Below the pieces are notes generated by a model. The model searched no databases, was not told where the DNA came from, and was given only the letters and a program-made list of their open reading frames with translations. From assembly GCA_900548115.1 (NCBI GenBank), contig URJL01000052.1, positions 1 to 12,517 of the forward strand: DNA of 12,517 nt, in the 5' to 3' direction. Shown in pieces: positions 1-5,721 of the stretch (positions are counted from its first letter, which is position 1; the number at the start of each line of letters is the position of its first letter). The DNA comes from an uncultured Eubacteriales bacterium. GTDB taxonomy: Bacteria > Bacillota > Clostridia > Oscillospirales > CAG-382. Both the position numbers and the translations under genes were made by a program.

Positions 1-16
1 GCCCTTTGGATTCCCG

Positions 17-40
17 CAAGCCCTTTGAGAAAAGGGCTTG
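17..40. repeat. Perfect 10-bp stem-loop with GAGA loop
   Basis: Arms at 17-26 and 31-40 are exact reverse complements around a four-base GAGA loop. Neither side has a clear T-tract, so it is not a canonical rho-independent terminator. It could be the remnant of a terminator or a dispersed palindrome. The 7-mer GCCCTTT of its left arm also occurs at 1-7. Confidence 0.6.
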
Positions 41-145
41 ACCCGAAACTTATTCTTAACGACAGTGATATATGCCCCAAAAACAAAAAACGCCCCAAAC
101 GCACAAAACGTTCAAGGCAAGAAAGAACTTCCGTAAAATCACAAA

Positions 146-178
146 ACGCGGCACTTACAAGCAAAAGCGTCAAAACTC
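146..178. repeat. Imperfect direct repeat, copy 1 (partner at 421-452)
   Basis: ACGCGGCAC followed, at the same 19-base offset, by AAGCGTCAAA and CTC occurs here and again at 421-452. The ten bases between the conserved ends differ. This copy has one extra A before CTC. Confidence 0.5.
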
Positions 179-420
179 GCGGGCTTTTACTCAATCGCGG
201 TACATTTATGAATACACGGGACGATTTTTTCTTCTTTTTATCCAGACTTTACTGTCGGCTTCGGAATTGGCAAGCGCCTCACCGAATCGGCGACGGAAGA
301 ACCTCCGTCGTTCTCGGGCTATACCGCCGGTGGGGAAACAAACCCCGCCCTGAAAGAAAAAACAAAACAGCGATCGGAATCCATACAGACCCGATTCGTT
401 CAAATTTTAACTGCCGCGAT

Positions 421-452
421 ACGCGGCACAATTTTCAACAAGCGTCAAACTC
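421..452. repeat. Imperfect direct repeat, copy 2 (partner at 146-178)
   Basis: This is the second copy of the bipartite repeat, 275 bp from the first and with the same 19-base offset between its two conserved blocks. Its left block also forms the right arm of a 6-bp hairpin (413-427). Confidence 0.5.
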
Positions 453-486
453 TGACTACACAAGACACGCTCAACATTGAACGCTC

Positions 487-549
487 CATTCAACATTCAG
501 AATTTTGCATTCAGCATTCAGCATTCTGCATTCTGCATTTAGCATTTGT
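487..549. repeat. Heptanucleotide tandem repeat, nine units
   Basis: Nine consecutive 7-base units can be read in strict register. Most are CATTCAG or CATTCTG; the outer units and the third are more divergent. It lies just beyond the tuf terminator. Similar heptamer runs are, from memory, frequent between genes in clostridial genomes. Its role is unknown; strand slippage could change its length. Confidence 0.75.
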
Positions 550-570
550 ATTTGTCGTCTGCGGTTGTAG

Positions 571-603
571 AAAATCCGGGATGCGCGAAGAACGCGCATC
601 CCG
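571..603 (-). terminator. Rho-independent terminator of tuf / str operon
   Basis: A perfect 11-bp GC-rich stem (577-587 with 593-603) has a 5-base loop and begins 17 bases after the tuf stop codon. On the minus strand it is followed by GATTTTCT, a short U-rich tract. It closes the str operon. Confidence 0.85.
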
Positions 604-619
604 ATGAAAATCTTAAAAA

Positions 620-1822
620 TTATTCAAGAATTTCGCTTACAACGCCCGAACCAACGGTTCTGCCGCCTTCACGGATAGCGAAGCGGAGACCCTTTTCGAT
701 AGCGATAGGAGTGATGAGCTCAACCGTCATATCAACGTGGTCGCCGGGGTTGCACATTTCAACGCCGTCGGGAAGGGTGATAACACCGGTAACGTCGGTC
801 GTTCTGAAATAGAACTGAGGTCTGTAGTTGGAGAAGAAAGGCTTATGACGGCCGCCTTCTTTTTCGGTAAGAACGTATACCTGACCTACAAACTTCTTGT
901 GAGGATGGATGGTGCCGGGCTTAGCCAAAACCTGACCTCTTTCGATAGCGGTCTTGTCGATACCACGGAGAAGAAGACCAACGTTGTCGCCGGCTTCAGC
1001 ATAATCCATCTGCTTGTGGAACATTTCGATACCGGTAATAACGGTCTGCTTGGTTTCCTTGATGCCGACGATTTCAGCAACGTCGTTCATCTTGATCTGA
1101 CCTCTCTCGATTCTGCCGGTAGCAACCGTACCACGGCCGGAGATGGAGAATACGTCCTCTACAGGCATAAGGAAGGGTTGATCGGAAGCACGGTCGGGAG
1201 TAGGAATATAGTTGTCAACTTCGTCCATAAGGTCGAGGATGCACTTGTACTCGGGAGCGTTGATGTCGGTGCTGGTGCTGTCGAGAGCTACACGAGCGGA
1301 ACCGCGGACGATCGGAATTTCGTCGCCGGGGAAGTCGTAGCTGGAGAGCAGGTCACGGGTTTCCATTTCAACGAGGTCGAGAAGCTCTTCATCGTCAACC
1401 ATGTCGCACTTGTTCATAAATACAACCATGGCAGGAACGCCAACCTGACGAGCGAGCAGGATGTGCTCACGAGTCTGCTGCATAGGACCGTCTGCGCCGG
1501 ATACAACGAGGATAGCACCGTCCATCTGAGCGGCACCGGTGATCATGTTCTTTACATAGTCGGCGTGGCCGGGGCAGTCAACGTGTGCATAGTGTCTCTT
1601 GTCCGTTTCGTACTCAACGTGACGGGTGTTGATGGTGATACCTCTTGCTCTTTCTTCGGGAGCGTTGTCGATCTGGTCATAAGCGAGGAATTCGTTATGA
1701 CCGTTCTTCAGAGAGAGAACCTTGGTGATCGCTGCTGTAAGAGTAGTCTTGCCGTGGTCAACGTGGCCGATAGTACCAATGTTAACATGGGGCTTTGTTC
1801 TTTCAAACTTTGCTTTTGCCAT
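620..1822 (-). CDS. tuf: Translation elongation factor Tu (EF-Tu)
   Basis: EF-Tu is the GTPase that carries aminoacyl-tRNA to the ribosomal A site. The 400-residue product starts MAKAKFERTKPHVN, the usual EF-Tu N-terminus. An in-frame start 15 codons upstream is possible but has no family support, whereas this ATG has an AAAGGAGG ribosome binding site 8 bases away. The GTPase motifs are complete: GHVDHGKT at 19-26 (P-loop), RGITIN at 60-65 (switch I), DCPGH at 82-86 with catalytic His86, and NKCD at 137-140. Domains 2 and 3 follow and the protein ends at the normal family length. It is the last gene of the rpsL-rpsG-fusA-tuf cluster. It has its own strong promoter in the 238-bp gap after fusA and a terminator right behind it, so tuf can be made in excess of the other products. 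Confidence 0.98.
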   Translation of the reverse strand: MAKAKFERTKPHVNIGTIGHVDHGKTTLTAAITKVLSLKNGHNEFLAYDQIDNAPEERARGITINTRHVEYETDKRHYAHVDCPGHADYVKNMITGAAQMDGAILVVSGADGPMQQTREHILLARQVGVPAMVVFMNKCDMVDDEELLDLVEMETRDLLSSYDFPGDEIPIVRGSARVALDSTSTDINAPEYKCILDLMDEVDNYIPTPDRASDQPFLMPVEDVFSISGRGTVATGRIERGQIKMNDVAEIVGIKETKQTVITGIEMFHKQMDYAEAGDNVGLLLRGIDKTAIERGQVLAKPGTIHPHKKFVGQVYVLTEKEGGRHKPFFSNYRPQFYFRTTDVTGVITLPDGVEMCNPGDHVDMTVELITPIAIEKGLRFAIREGGRTVGSGVVSEILE

Positions 1823-1851
1823 TGTTGTGGCCTCCTTTAATGTTTTGATTC

Positions 1852-1865
1852 GTGCCTTGCGGCAC
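1852..1865 (-). other. Hairpin in tuf 5' leader (GNRA loop)
   Basis: The minus-strand leader holds GTGCC-GCAA-GGCAC, a 5-bp perfect stem closed by a GNRA-type tetraloop. It lies between the tuf transcription start and the ribosome binding site and may stabilise the mRNA or set translation rate. Confidence 0.45.
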
Positions 1866-1867
1866 AC

Positions 1868-1897
1868 ATTGTCCTATTCAGTATTATACAGGACAAT
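1868..1897. promoter_or_regulatory. 8-bp inverted repeat centred on the tuf -10 box
   Basis: ATTGTCCT (1868-1875) and AGGACAAT (1890-1897) are exact reverse complements separated by 14 bases. The centre of symmetry falls on the -10 hexamer at 1883-1888. Most of it lies upstream of or across the predicted transcription start, so it cannot act as an RNA hairpin. A dimeric DNA-binding protein site is the simplest reading, though no factor can be named. Confidence 0.5.
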
Positions 1898-1911
1898 CCG
1901 ACAGGTGTCAA
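1883..1911 (-). promoter_or_regulatory. tuf promoter, perfect sigma-A consensus
   Basis: On the minus strand TTGACA (1906-1911) and TATAAT (1883-1888) are separated by exactly 17 bases. Both hexamers match the housekeeping consensus in full. Transcription should start near 1876, giving a leader of about 55 bases before the tuf ATG. No strong terminator is visible between the fusA stop and this promoter, so readthrough from fusA probably adds to tuf expression. Confidence 0.9.
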
Positions 1912-2060
1912 GAGATAACGAATCTTTTTTTACACTTTGTCGGTAAAAATTTACAATGAAGCGGTGCGTGCGGCGTCTTTTTCGTCAAAAGTCGCCGTTT
2001 TTCGGTGAACATCGGGGAAACCGGCGTTCCGCCCGGGCACCGCCTCAAAAGAATCGGGAA

Positions 2061-4151
2061 TTACTGACCCTTGCCGCGCTTTGCGATGATATCGTCGGCA
2101 ATGTTCTTCGGAACTTCGGTGTACTTGCACGGTTCCATTACATAGGTACCGCGGCCCTGCGTCTTGGAACGCAGATCGGTTGCATAACCGAACATGTTGG
2201 ACAGCGGAACGAATGCACGAATCTGCTGACCGCCGGCGATCGGGTCCATACCTTCGATCTGTCCGCGGCGAGAGTTCAGGTCGCCGATAACGTCGCCCAT
2301 GTAATCATCCGGCACAACGACAACGACCTTCATGATCGGCTCGGTCAGAACCGAATGAGCCTTGCGGAGCGCTTCCTTAATCGCCATGGAGCCTGCCATC
2401 TTAAACGCCATTTCCGAAGAGTCGACTTCGTGGTAAGAACCGTCATAGAGGTTAACCTTGACGTCCACTACGGGGTAGCCTGCCAGAACACCGGACTGGA
2501 GTGCGCCCTGGATACCGGCGTCGACTGCGGGGATATATTCCTTCGGAATAGCACCGCCGACAACGGTATTTTCGAACTCATAGCCCTTACCGGGTTCGTT
2601 GGGTTCAACCTTGATTTTAACGTGACCGTACTGACCTTTACCACCCGACTGACGAGCATATTTCATATCGACGTCGGCATTGCCCTTGATGGTCTCGCGG
2701 TATGCAACCTGCGGTGCGCCGACGTTGGCTTCGACCTTAAATTCGCGAAGCAGACGGTCAACGATGATTTCGAGGTGCAGCTCGCCCATACCGGCAATGA
2801 TGGTTTGTCCGGTCTCTTCATCCGAATAGGTACGGAAGGTCGGGTCTTCTTCAGCAAGCTTTGCAAGCGCGATACCCATCTTTTCCTGACCTGCCTTGGT
2901 CTTCGGCTCGATCGCAACACGGATAACCGGTTCCGGGAATTCCATCGACTCGAGGATGATCGGATGGTTTTCATCACACAGCGTATCGCCGGTGGTGGTG
3001 TTCTTGATACCGATTACGCCGGCGATGTCGCCGGAATAAAGGGTGTCGATATCGGTTCTTTCATTTGCGTGCATCATTACGATACGTCCGAAACGCTCAC
3101 GGGCGCGCTTGGTCGGGTTGTAGACCGTTGCGCCGGCGTTTACGGTACCGGAATATACACGGATAAAGCAAAGACGTCCGACAAAGGGGTCGGTCATGAT
3201 CTTGAATGCGAGAGCGGAGAAAGGTTCTTCATCCGAGCTCTTGCGCTCGTCGATCTCGCCTTCGTCCTCGCGGCCGGGGATAAAGCCCTTGATAGCGGGA
3301 ACGTCGACCGGCGACGGCATATAGTCAACAATGGCGTCAAGAAGCTTCTGTACGCCCTTGTTCTTGTAAGAGGTACCGCACACAACGGGAACCATTGTGT
3401 TGGCGATGGTCGACTTACGGATAGCCGCCTTCATTTCGTCGATGGTGAATTCCTCGCCGCCGAGATATTTCTCGAGAAGCGATTCATCGGTCTCGGCGAT
3501 GTGTTCGATCAGATCGGCATGGAACTTTTCTGCCTTTTCCTTCATATCGTCCGGAATTTCGGTCTCTTCGATTACCTTTCCGATGTCGTCCTTATAGATA
3601 TAAGCCTTCATCCGGAGAAGATCGATGATACCGCAGAAGGAATCCTCTGCGCCGATCGGAAGCTGGATCGGTACCGCATTCGCCTTGAGGCGATCGCGGA
3701 TCATATCGACAACGCGGTAGAAGTTCGCGCCCATGATGTCCATTTTGTTGACATAGCACATACGCGGAACACCGTACTTGTCTGCCTGGCGCCATACGGT
3801 CTCAGACTGAGGCTCAACGCCACCCTTTGCGCACAGAACGGTCACGGAACCGTCCAATACACGCAGAGAACGCTCTACCTCGACCGTAAAGTCAACGTGA
3901 CCGGGGGTATCGATGATGTTGATTCTGTTGCCTTTCCAATAGCAAGTGGTAGCGGCGGAGGTGATGGTGATACCTCTCTCCTGTTCCTGCTCCATCCAGT
4001 CCATGGTAGCGGCGCCGTCATGAACTTCGCCGATCTTATGGGTCTTGCCGGTATAGTACAGAATTCGCTCGGTCGTCGTTGTTTTTCCCGCGTCGATATG
4101 CGCCATGATACCGATATTGCGGGTAAATTCAAGCGGATATTGTCTAGGCAT
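2061..4151 (-). CDS. fusA: Translation elongation factor G (EF-G)
   Basis: EF-G is the ribosomal translocase: it moves mRNA and tRNAs by one codon with GTP hydrolysis and helps recycle ribosomes with RRF. The 696-residue length is normal (E. coli has 704). The N-terminal G domain shows AHIDAGKTT at 17-25 (P-loop), then RGITI (switch I), DTPGH (switch II) and NKMD (G4). The rest of the chain fits domains II to V, including the conserved RGQIEGMDP and GYATDLRS segments of the C-terminal domains. The ATG is preceded by AAGGAG at a spacing of 12 bases. It sits 112 bases after rpsG in the operon and uses a TAA stop. Only one EF-G is seen here; a fusA2-like paralog is less likely given the str context. 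Confidence 0.98.
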   Translation of the reverse strand: MPRQYPLEFTRNIGIMAHIDAGKTTTTERILYYTGKTHKIGEVHDGAATMDWMEQEQERGITITSAATTCYWKGNRINIIDTPGHVDFTVEVERSLRVLDGSVTVLCAKGGVEPQSETVWRQADKYGVPRMCYVNKMDIMGANFYRVVDMIRDRLKANAVPIQLPIGAEDSFCGIIDLLRMKAYIYKDDIGKVIEETEIPDDMKEKAEKFHADLIEHIAETDESLLEKYLGGEEFTIDEMKAAIRKSTIANTMVPVVCGTSYKNKGVQKLLDAIVDYMPSPVDVPAIKGFIPGREDEGEIDERKSSDEEPFSALAFKIMTDPFVGRLCFIRVYSGTVNAGATVYNPTKRARERFGRIVMMHANERTDIDTLYSGDIAGVIGIKNTTTGDTLCDENHPIILESMEFPEPVIRVAIEPKTKAGQEKMGIALAKLAEEDPTFRTYSDEETGQTIIAGMGELHLEIIVDRLLREFKVEANVGAPQVAYRETIKGNADVDMKYARQSGGKGQYGHVKIKVEPNEPGKGYEFENTVVGGAIPKEYIPAVDAGIQGALQSGVLAGYPVVDVKVNLYDGSYHEVDSSEMAFKMAGSMAIKEALRKAHSVLTEPIMKVVVVVPDDYMGDVIGDLNSRRGQIEGMDPIAGGQQIRAFVPLSNMFGYATDLRSKTQGRGTYVMEPCKYTEVPKNIADDIIAKRGKGQ

Positions 4152-4181
4152 TGTGGATTTTTACTCCTTATATTTCTGAAA

Positions 4182-4200
4182 GCCGCGGAAAGCCCGCGGC
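4182..4200 (-). other. GC-rich hairpin in the rpsG-fusA gap
   Basis: GCCGCGG and CCGCGGC form a perfect 7-bp stem with a 5-base loop, just upstream of the fusA ribosome binding site. No U-tract follows, so it is unlikely to be a terminator. It may be an mRNA processing or stability element, or may affect fusA translation. Confidence 0.5.
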
Positions 4201-4206
4201 ACGGGG

Positions 4207-4227
4207 CTGTATATAAAATATATACAG
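4207..4227. repeat. AT-rich 21-bp palindrome in the rpsG-fusA gap
   Basis: CTGTATATA, a 3-base centre, and TATATACAG form a perfect 9-bp inverted repeat. It could be an operator-like DNA site or an AU-rich RNA hairpin next to the GC-rich hairpin at 4182-4200. Confidence 0.5.
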
Positions 4228-4263
4228 GTTACGTCCTTGATACGATAAAGATCGGACGGGCGA

Positions 4264-4731
4264 TCAATATCTGTAGTGAGCAAACGCCTTGTTGGCTTCT
4301 GCCATCTTGTGCGTATCTTCACGCTTCTTGACAGCGGAACCGAGTCCGTTGCAAGCGTCCATGATCTCACCGGCGAGTTTTTCGCACATGGTCTTCTCAC
4401 TTCTTGCACGCGAATATGCGGTAAGCCAACGCAAGCCCAAAGTCTGTCTTCTTTCGGGTCTTACTTCGATCGGCACCTGATAGGTCGAACCGCCTACGCG
4501 GCGAGCCTTAACTTCCAGTACGGGCATAATGTTTTCCATTGCCTTCTGGAATGCTTCAAGCGGATCCTGACCCTTCTGATTGATGATATCAAAAGCGTCA
4601 TAAACGATTTTCTGAGCGACACCCTTTTTTCCGTCGTACATGATGTTATTGATGAGCTTGGTTACAAGCTTCGAATTGTAGAGCGGATCCGGGAGTACGT
4701 CTCTCTTCGGTACAGAACCTCTTCTCGGCAC
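4264..4731 (-). CDS. rpsG: 30S ribosomal protein S7
   Basis: S7 nucleates assembly of the 30S head on the 3' domain of 16S rRNA and contacts E-site tRNA. The 155-residue product starts at GTG and reads VPRRGSVPKRDVLPDPLYNS (the first residue being fMet in vivo), the standard S7 N-terminus. The conserved GGSTYQVPIEV and RWL segments follow. A longer frame opens at an ATG at 4749, but that ATG overlaps the AAGGAGG ribosome binding site, which sits 8 bases before the GTG. The family N-terminus also begins at the GTG, so 4731 is the real start. It ends in TGA. In E. coli S7 represses its own operon at the rpsL-rpsG junction. A 209-base gap with hairpins lies at that position here, but I could not identify an S7 site in it. 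Confidence 0.96.
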   Translation of the reverse strand: MPRRGSVPKRDVLPDPLYNSKLVTKLINNIMYDGKKGVAQKIVYDAFDIINQKGQDPLEAFQKAMENIMPVLEVKARRVGGSTYQVPIEVRPERRQTLGLRWLTAYSRARSEKTMCEKLAGEIMDACNGLGSAVKKREDTHKMAEANKAFAHYRY

Positions 4732-4734
4732 TAT

Positions 4735-4749
4735 ACTTCCCTCCTTCAT
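4735..4749 (-). promoter_or_regulatory. Ribosome binding site that decides the rpsG start
   Basis: The minus strand reads ATGAAGGAGG here, then GAAGTATA and GTG. The strong AAGGAGG lies 8 bases from the GTG. The upstream ATG is part of the same stretch and cannot use this site. Confidence 0.85.
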
Positions 4750-4784
4750 ATAATAGATGAATTCACAGGTACTCGAAATGCTGT

Positions 4785-4803
4785 TTCCGGAGCGAAGCCG
4801 GAA
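4785..4803 (-). other. Hairpin in the rpsL-rpsG gap
   Basis: TTCCGG and CCGGAA form a 6-bp stem around a 7-base loop, about 55 bases upstream of the rpsG start. It is a candidate for the translational control element that S7 uses in this gap in other bacteria, but nothing in the sequence proves it. Confidence 0.4.
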
Positions 4804-4885
4804 TGAATACCTTTCGTCAGCACTTTGGAAGAAGTCGCACCGTTTATAAAATAAAGTGTGCGGTTAATCCAAAATACAAACCTTG

Positions 4886-4906
4886 TCCGCAAAAAGTCTT
4901 TGCGGA
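4886..4906 (-). other. Hairpin 35 bases after the rpsL stop
   Basis: TCCGCAAA and TTTGCGGA form a perfect 8-bp stem with a 5-base loop. On the minus strand it is followed by CAAGG, not by a U-tract. Full termination inside the operon is therefore unlikely, and an mRNA processing or 3'-end stabilising role is possible. Confidence 0.45.
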
Positions 4907-4940
4907 TAATCAGTCGGCTGCCGTTTGAAAAAGTCGGGAA

Positions 4941-5360
4941 TTACTTCTTGGCTTTTTCTTTCTTAGCGCCGTACTTCGAACGCGACTGATTTCTCTTTGC
5001 AACGCCCTGAGTATCCAACGTGCCGCGGATGATATGATAACGTACACCGGGCAGGTCCTTAACTCTTCCGCCGCGGATCAGTACAACGCTGTGTTCCTGC
5101 AGGTTGTGACCGATACCGGGGATATAGGATGTTACTTCGATACCGTTGGTAAGACGAACTCTCGCGATCTTACGAAGAGCGGAGTTAGGCTTCTTCGGGG
5201 TCTTGGTCGAAACCTTGGTGCAAACGCCTCTCTTTTGGGGAGAGTTTACATCGGTGGCGATCTTCTTCAGGGTGTTGGTTCCCTTCAAAAGCGCAGGAGA
5301 CTTCGACTTGTAAGTTGCCTGTTCGCGTCCTTTTCTGACTAACTGGTTAAATGTTGGCAT
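4941..5360 (-). CDS. rpsL: 30S ribosomal protein S12
   Basis: S12 sits at the decoding centre and controls tRNA selection accuracy. It is the classic streptomycin-resistance target. The 139-residue length is typical of Gram-positive S12, about 15 residues longer than E. coli because of an insertion before PQKRG. TPKKPNSALRK is intact with Lys56 (E. coli K43), and RVKDLPG is intact with Lys101 (E. coli K88). By these residues the protein is the streptomycin-sensitive wild type. The frame stays open upstream to 5447, but MPTFNQLVRK is the family N-terminus. AGGAGGT lies 5 bases before this ATG. It is the first gene of the str operon, with a leader of about 104 bases. Confidence 0.97.
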   Translation of the reverse strand: MPTFNQLVRKGREQATYKSKSPALLKGTNTLKKIATDVNSPQKRGVCTKVSTKTPKKPNSALRKIARVRLTNGIEVTSYIPGIGHNLQEHSVVLIRGGRVKDLPGVRYHIIRGTLDTQGVAKRNQSRSKYGAKKEKAKK

Positions 5361-5405
5361 ACCGCACCTCCTCTTTTGAGTAGTAAAAATTTTTATTGAC
5401 CGCGC

Positions 5406-5443
5406 AAAAAGGCCGCAGCCTCGGGCGACAGACAGCCGAAGCC
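5406..5443 (-). other. Two overlapping leader hairpins before rpsL
   Basis: In the rpsL mRNA leader, 5436-5443 can pair with 5417-5424 (8 bp including wobbles, 11-base loop). Alternatively, AGGC and GCCT at 5418-5421 and 5410-5413 can form a 4-bp stem followed by five U (5406-5410). The two share bases and exclude each other, in the style of an attenuator, but the terminator-like stem is short. Confidence 0.3.
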
Positions 5444-5470
5444 ACACTTCTCACACTAATCAACTTGTTT

Positions 5471-5499
5471 ATTATACCCCATTTTTCAGGGCTTGTCAA
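5471..5499 (-). promoter_or_regulatory. str operon promoter, perfect sigma-A consensus
   Basis: On the minus strand TTGACA (5494-5499) and TATAAT (5471-5476) are 17 bases apart, both matching consensus completely. Transcription should start near 5464. It drives rpsL-rpsG-fusA and, by readthrough, tuf. Confidence 0.92.
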
Positions 5500-5521
5500 C
5501 ACTTTTTATAAAAAAATTTCC
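5500..5521 (-). promoter_or_regulatory. UP element of the str promoter
   Basis: The 22 bases directly upstream of the -35 read GG, AAA, seven T, A, TA, AAAA, GTG. Against the UP-element consensus known from E. coli (nnAAAWWTWTTTTnnAAAAnnn, from memory) there is one mismatch. Such elements bind the RNA polymerase alpha subunit and boost rRNA-class promoters. Confidence 0.7.
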
Positions 5522-5577
5522 CCTGCGGGGAGCGTTTGCCGTGAAAATGAATTCCGATGATCGGAATTCATTTTCAC
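5522..5577. repeat. Dispersed repeat unit joined to a 37-bp palindrome
   Basis: Bases 5541-5577 are a perfect palindrome: 18-base arms around a single centre base. The stretch 5522-5564 (CCTGCGG, then AGCGTT, GCCGTGAAA, GAATTCCGAT) matches the repeat unit found in tandem at 12401-12517. Here one unit runs straight into an inverted copy of its own end. Confidence 0.75.
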
Positions 5578-5585
5578 ACTGCCCA

Positions 5586-5603
5586 TGTTATGTTAACATA
5601 ACA
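5586..5603. repeat. Perfect 18-bp palindrome
   Basis: TGTTATGTT is followed directly by its exact reverse complement AACATAACA. There is no loop, so it suits a protein-binding DNA site better than an RNA hairpin. Confidence 0.7.
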
Positions 5604-5611
5604 AGAATAAA

Positions 5612-5648
5612 GCGAAGCTGCATTCCGACCGGCGGAATGCAGCTTCGC
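5612..5648. repeat. 37-bp palindrome, 16-base arms
   Basis: GCGAAGCTGCATTCCG and its exact reverse complement flank a 5-base centre. It shares the ATTCCGA...CGGAAT core with the palindrome at 5541-5577 and has the same total length. A small 5-bp stem (5649-5661) follows at once. Confidence 0.75.
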
Positions 5649-5669
5649 GGCAGTGCCTGCCGTAGGCGC

Positions 5670-5701
5670 GCAAAAGAGCTCCCCGAAGGCAGCTCTTTTG
5701 C
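5670..5701 (-). terminator. Terminator of the large phosphoesterase gene (probably bidirectional)
   Basis: GCAAAAGAGCT and AGCTCTTTTGC form an 11-bp stem. On the minus strand the loop region contains TTCG flanked by short G/C runs. The A-run on one side and T-run on the other give a U-tract in both directions. It starts 20 bases after the TAA stop of the large gene. Confidence 0.85.
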
Positions 5702-5721
5702 TTTGGAATTACCTATTGGAA

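Larger units (their letters stand above)
1..570. other. Non-coding stretch downstream of tuf
   Basis: I see no supportable gene here. Two open frames exist (about 72-353 plus, rich in Lys and Arg, and 206-403 minus), but neither has a ribosome binding site nor a recognisable family. The stretch holds a 10-bp hairpin at 17-40, an imperfect direct repeat (146-178 and 421-452), small stem-loops (291-310 and 413-427) and a heptanucleotide tandem repeat (487-549). It may be decaying sequence or carry an RNA I cannot recognise; no promoter was found on either strand. Confidence 0.6.

Noticed and set aside
18..60. Promoter starting at TTGACC (39-44)
   Set aside because: No -10-like hexamer at a 16-18 base spacing; the nearest AT-rich candidates are too close or too far.
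72..353. Lys/Arg-rich 93-residue frame (plus) starting MPQKQKTPQTHK, faintly like ribosomal protein L35
   Set aside because: No ribosome binding site before the ATG, similarity limited to a few basic residues at the start, and a hydrophobic then Arg/Pro-rich tail that fits no ribosomal protein.
25..480. 151-residue frame (plus) from a TTG
   Set aside because: The start lies inside a hairpin, there is no ribosome binding site, and the translation is low-complexity and unlike any family I know.
1990..2055. Terminator between fusA and tuf
   Set aside because: The GC-rich stem at about 2021-2036 has a bulge and only three T after it; too weak to call.
1956..4331. 791-residue frame antisense to fusA
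   Set aside because: It is a mirror of a highly codon-biased gene; no ribosome binding site, and fusA is certain.
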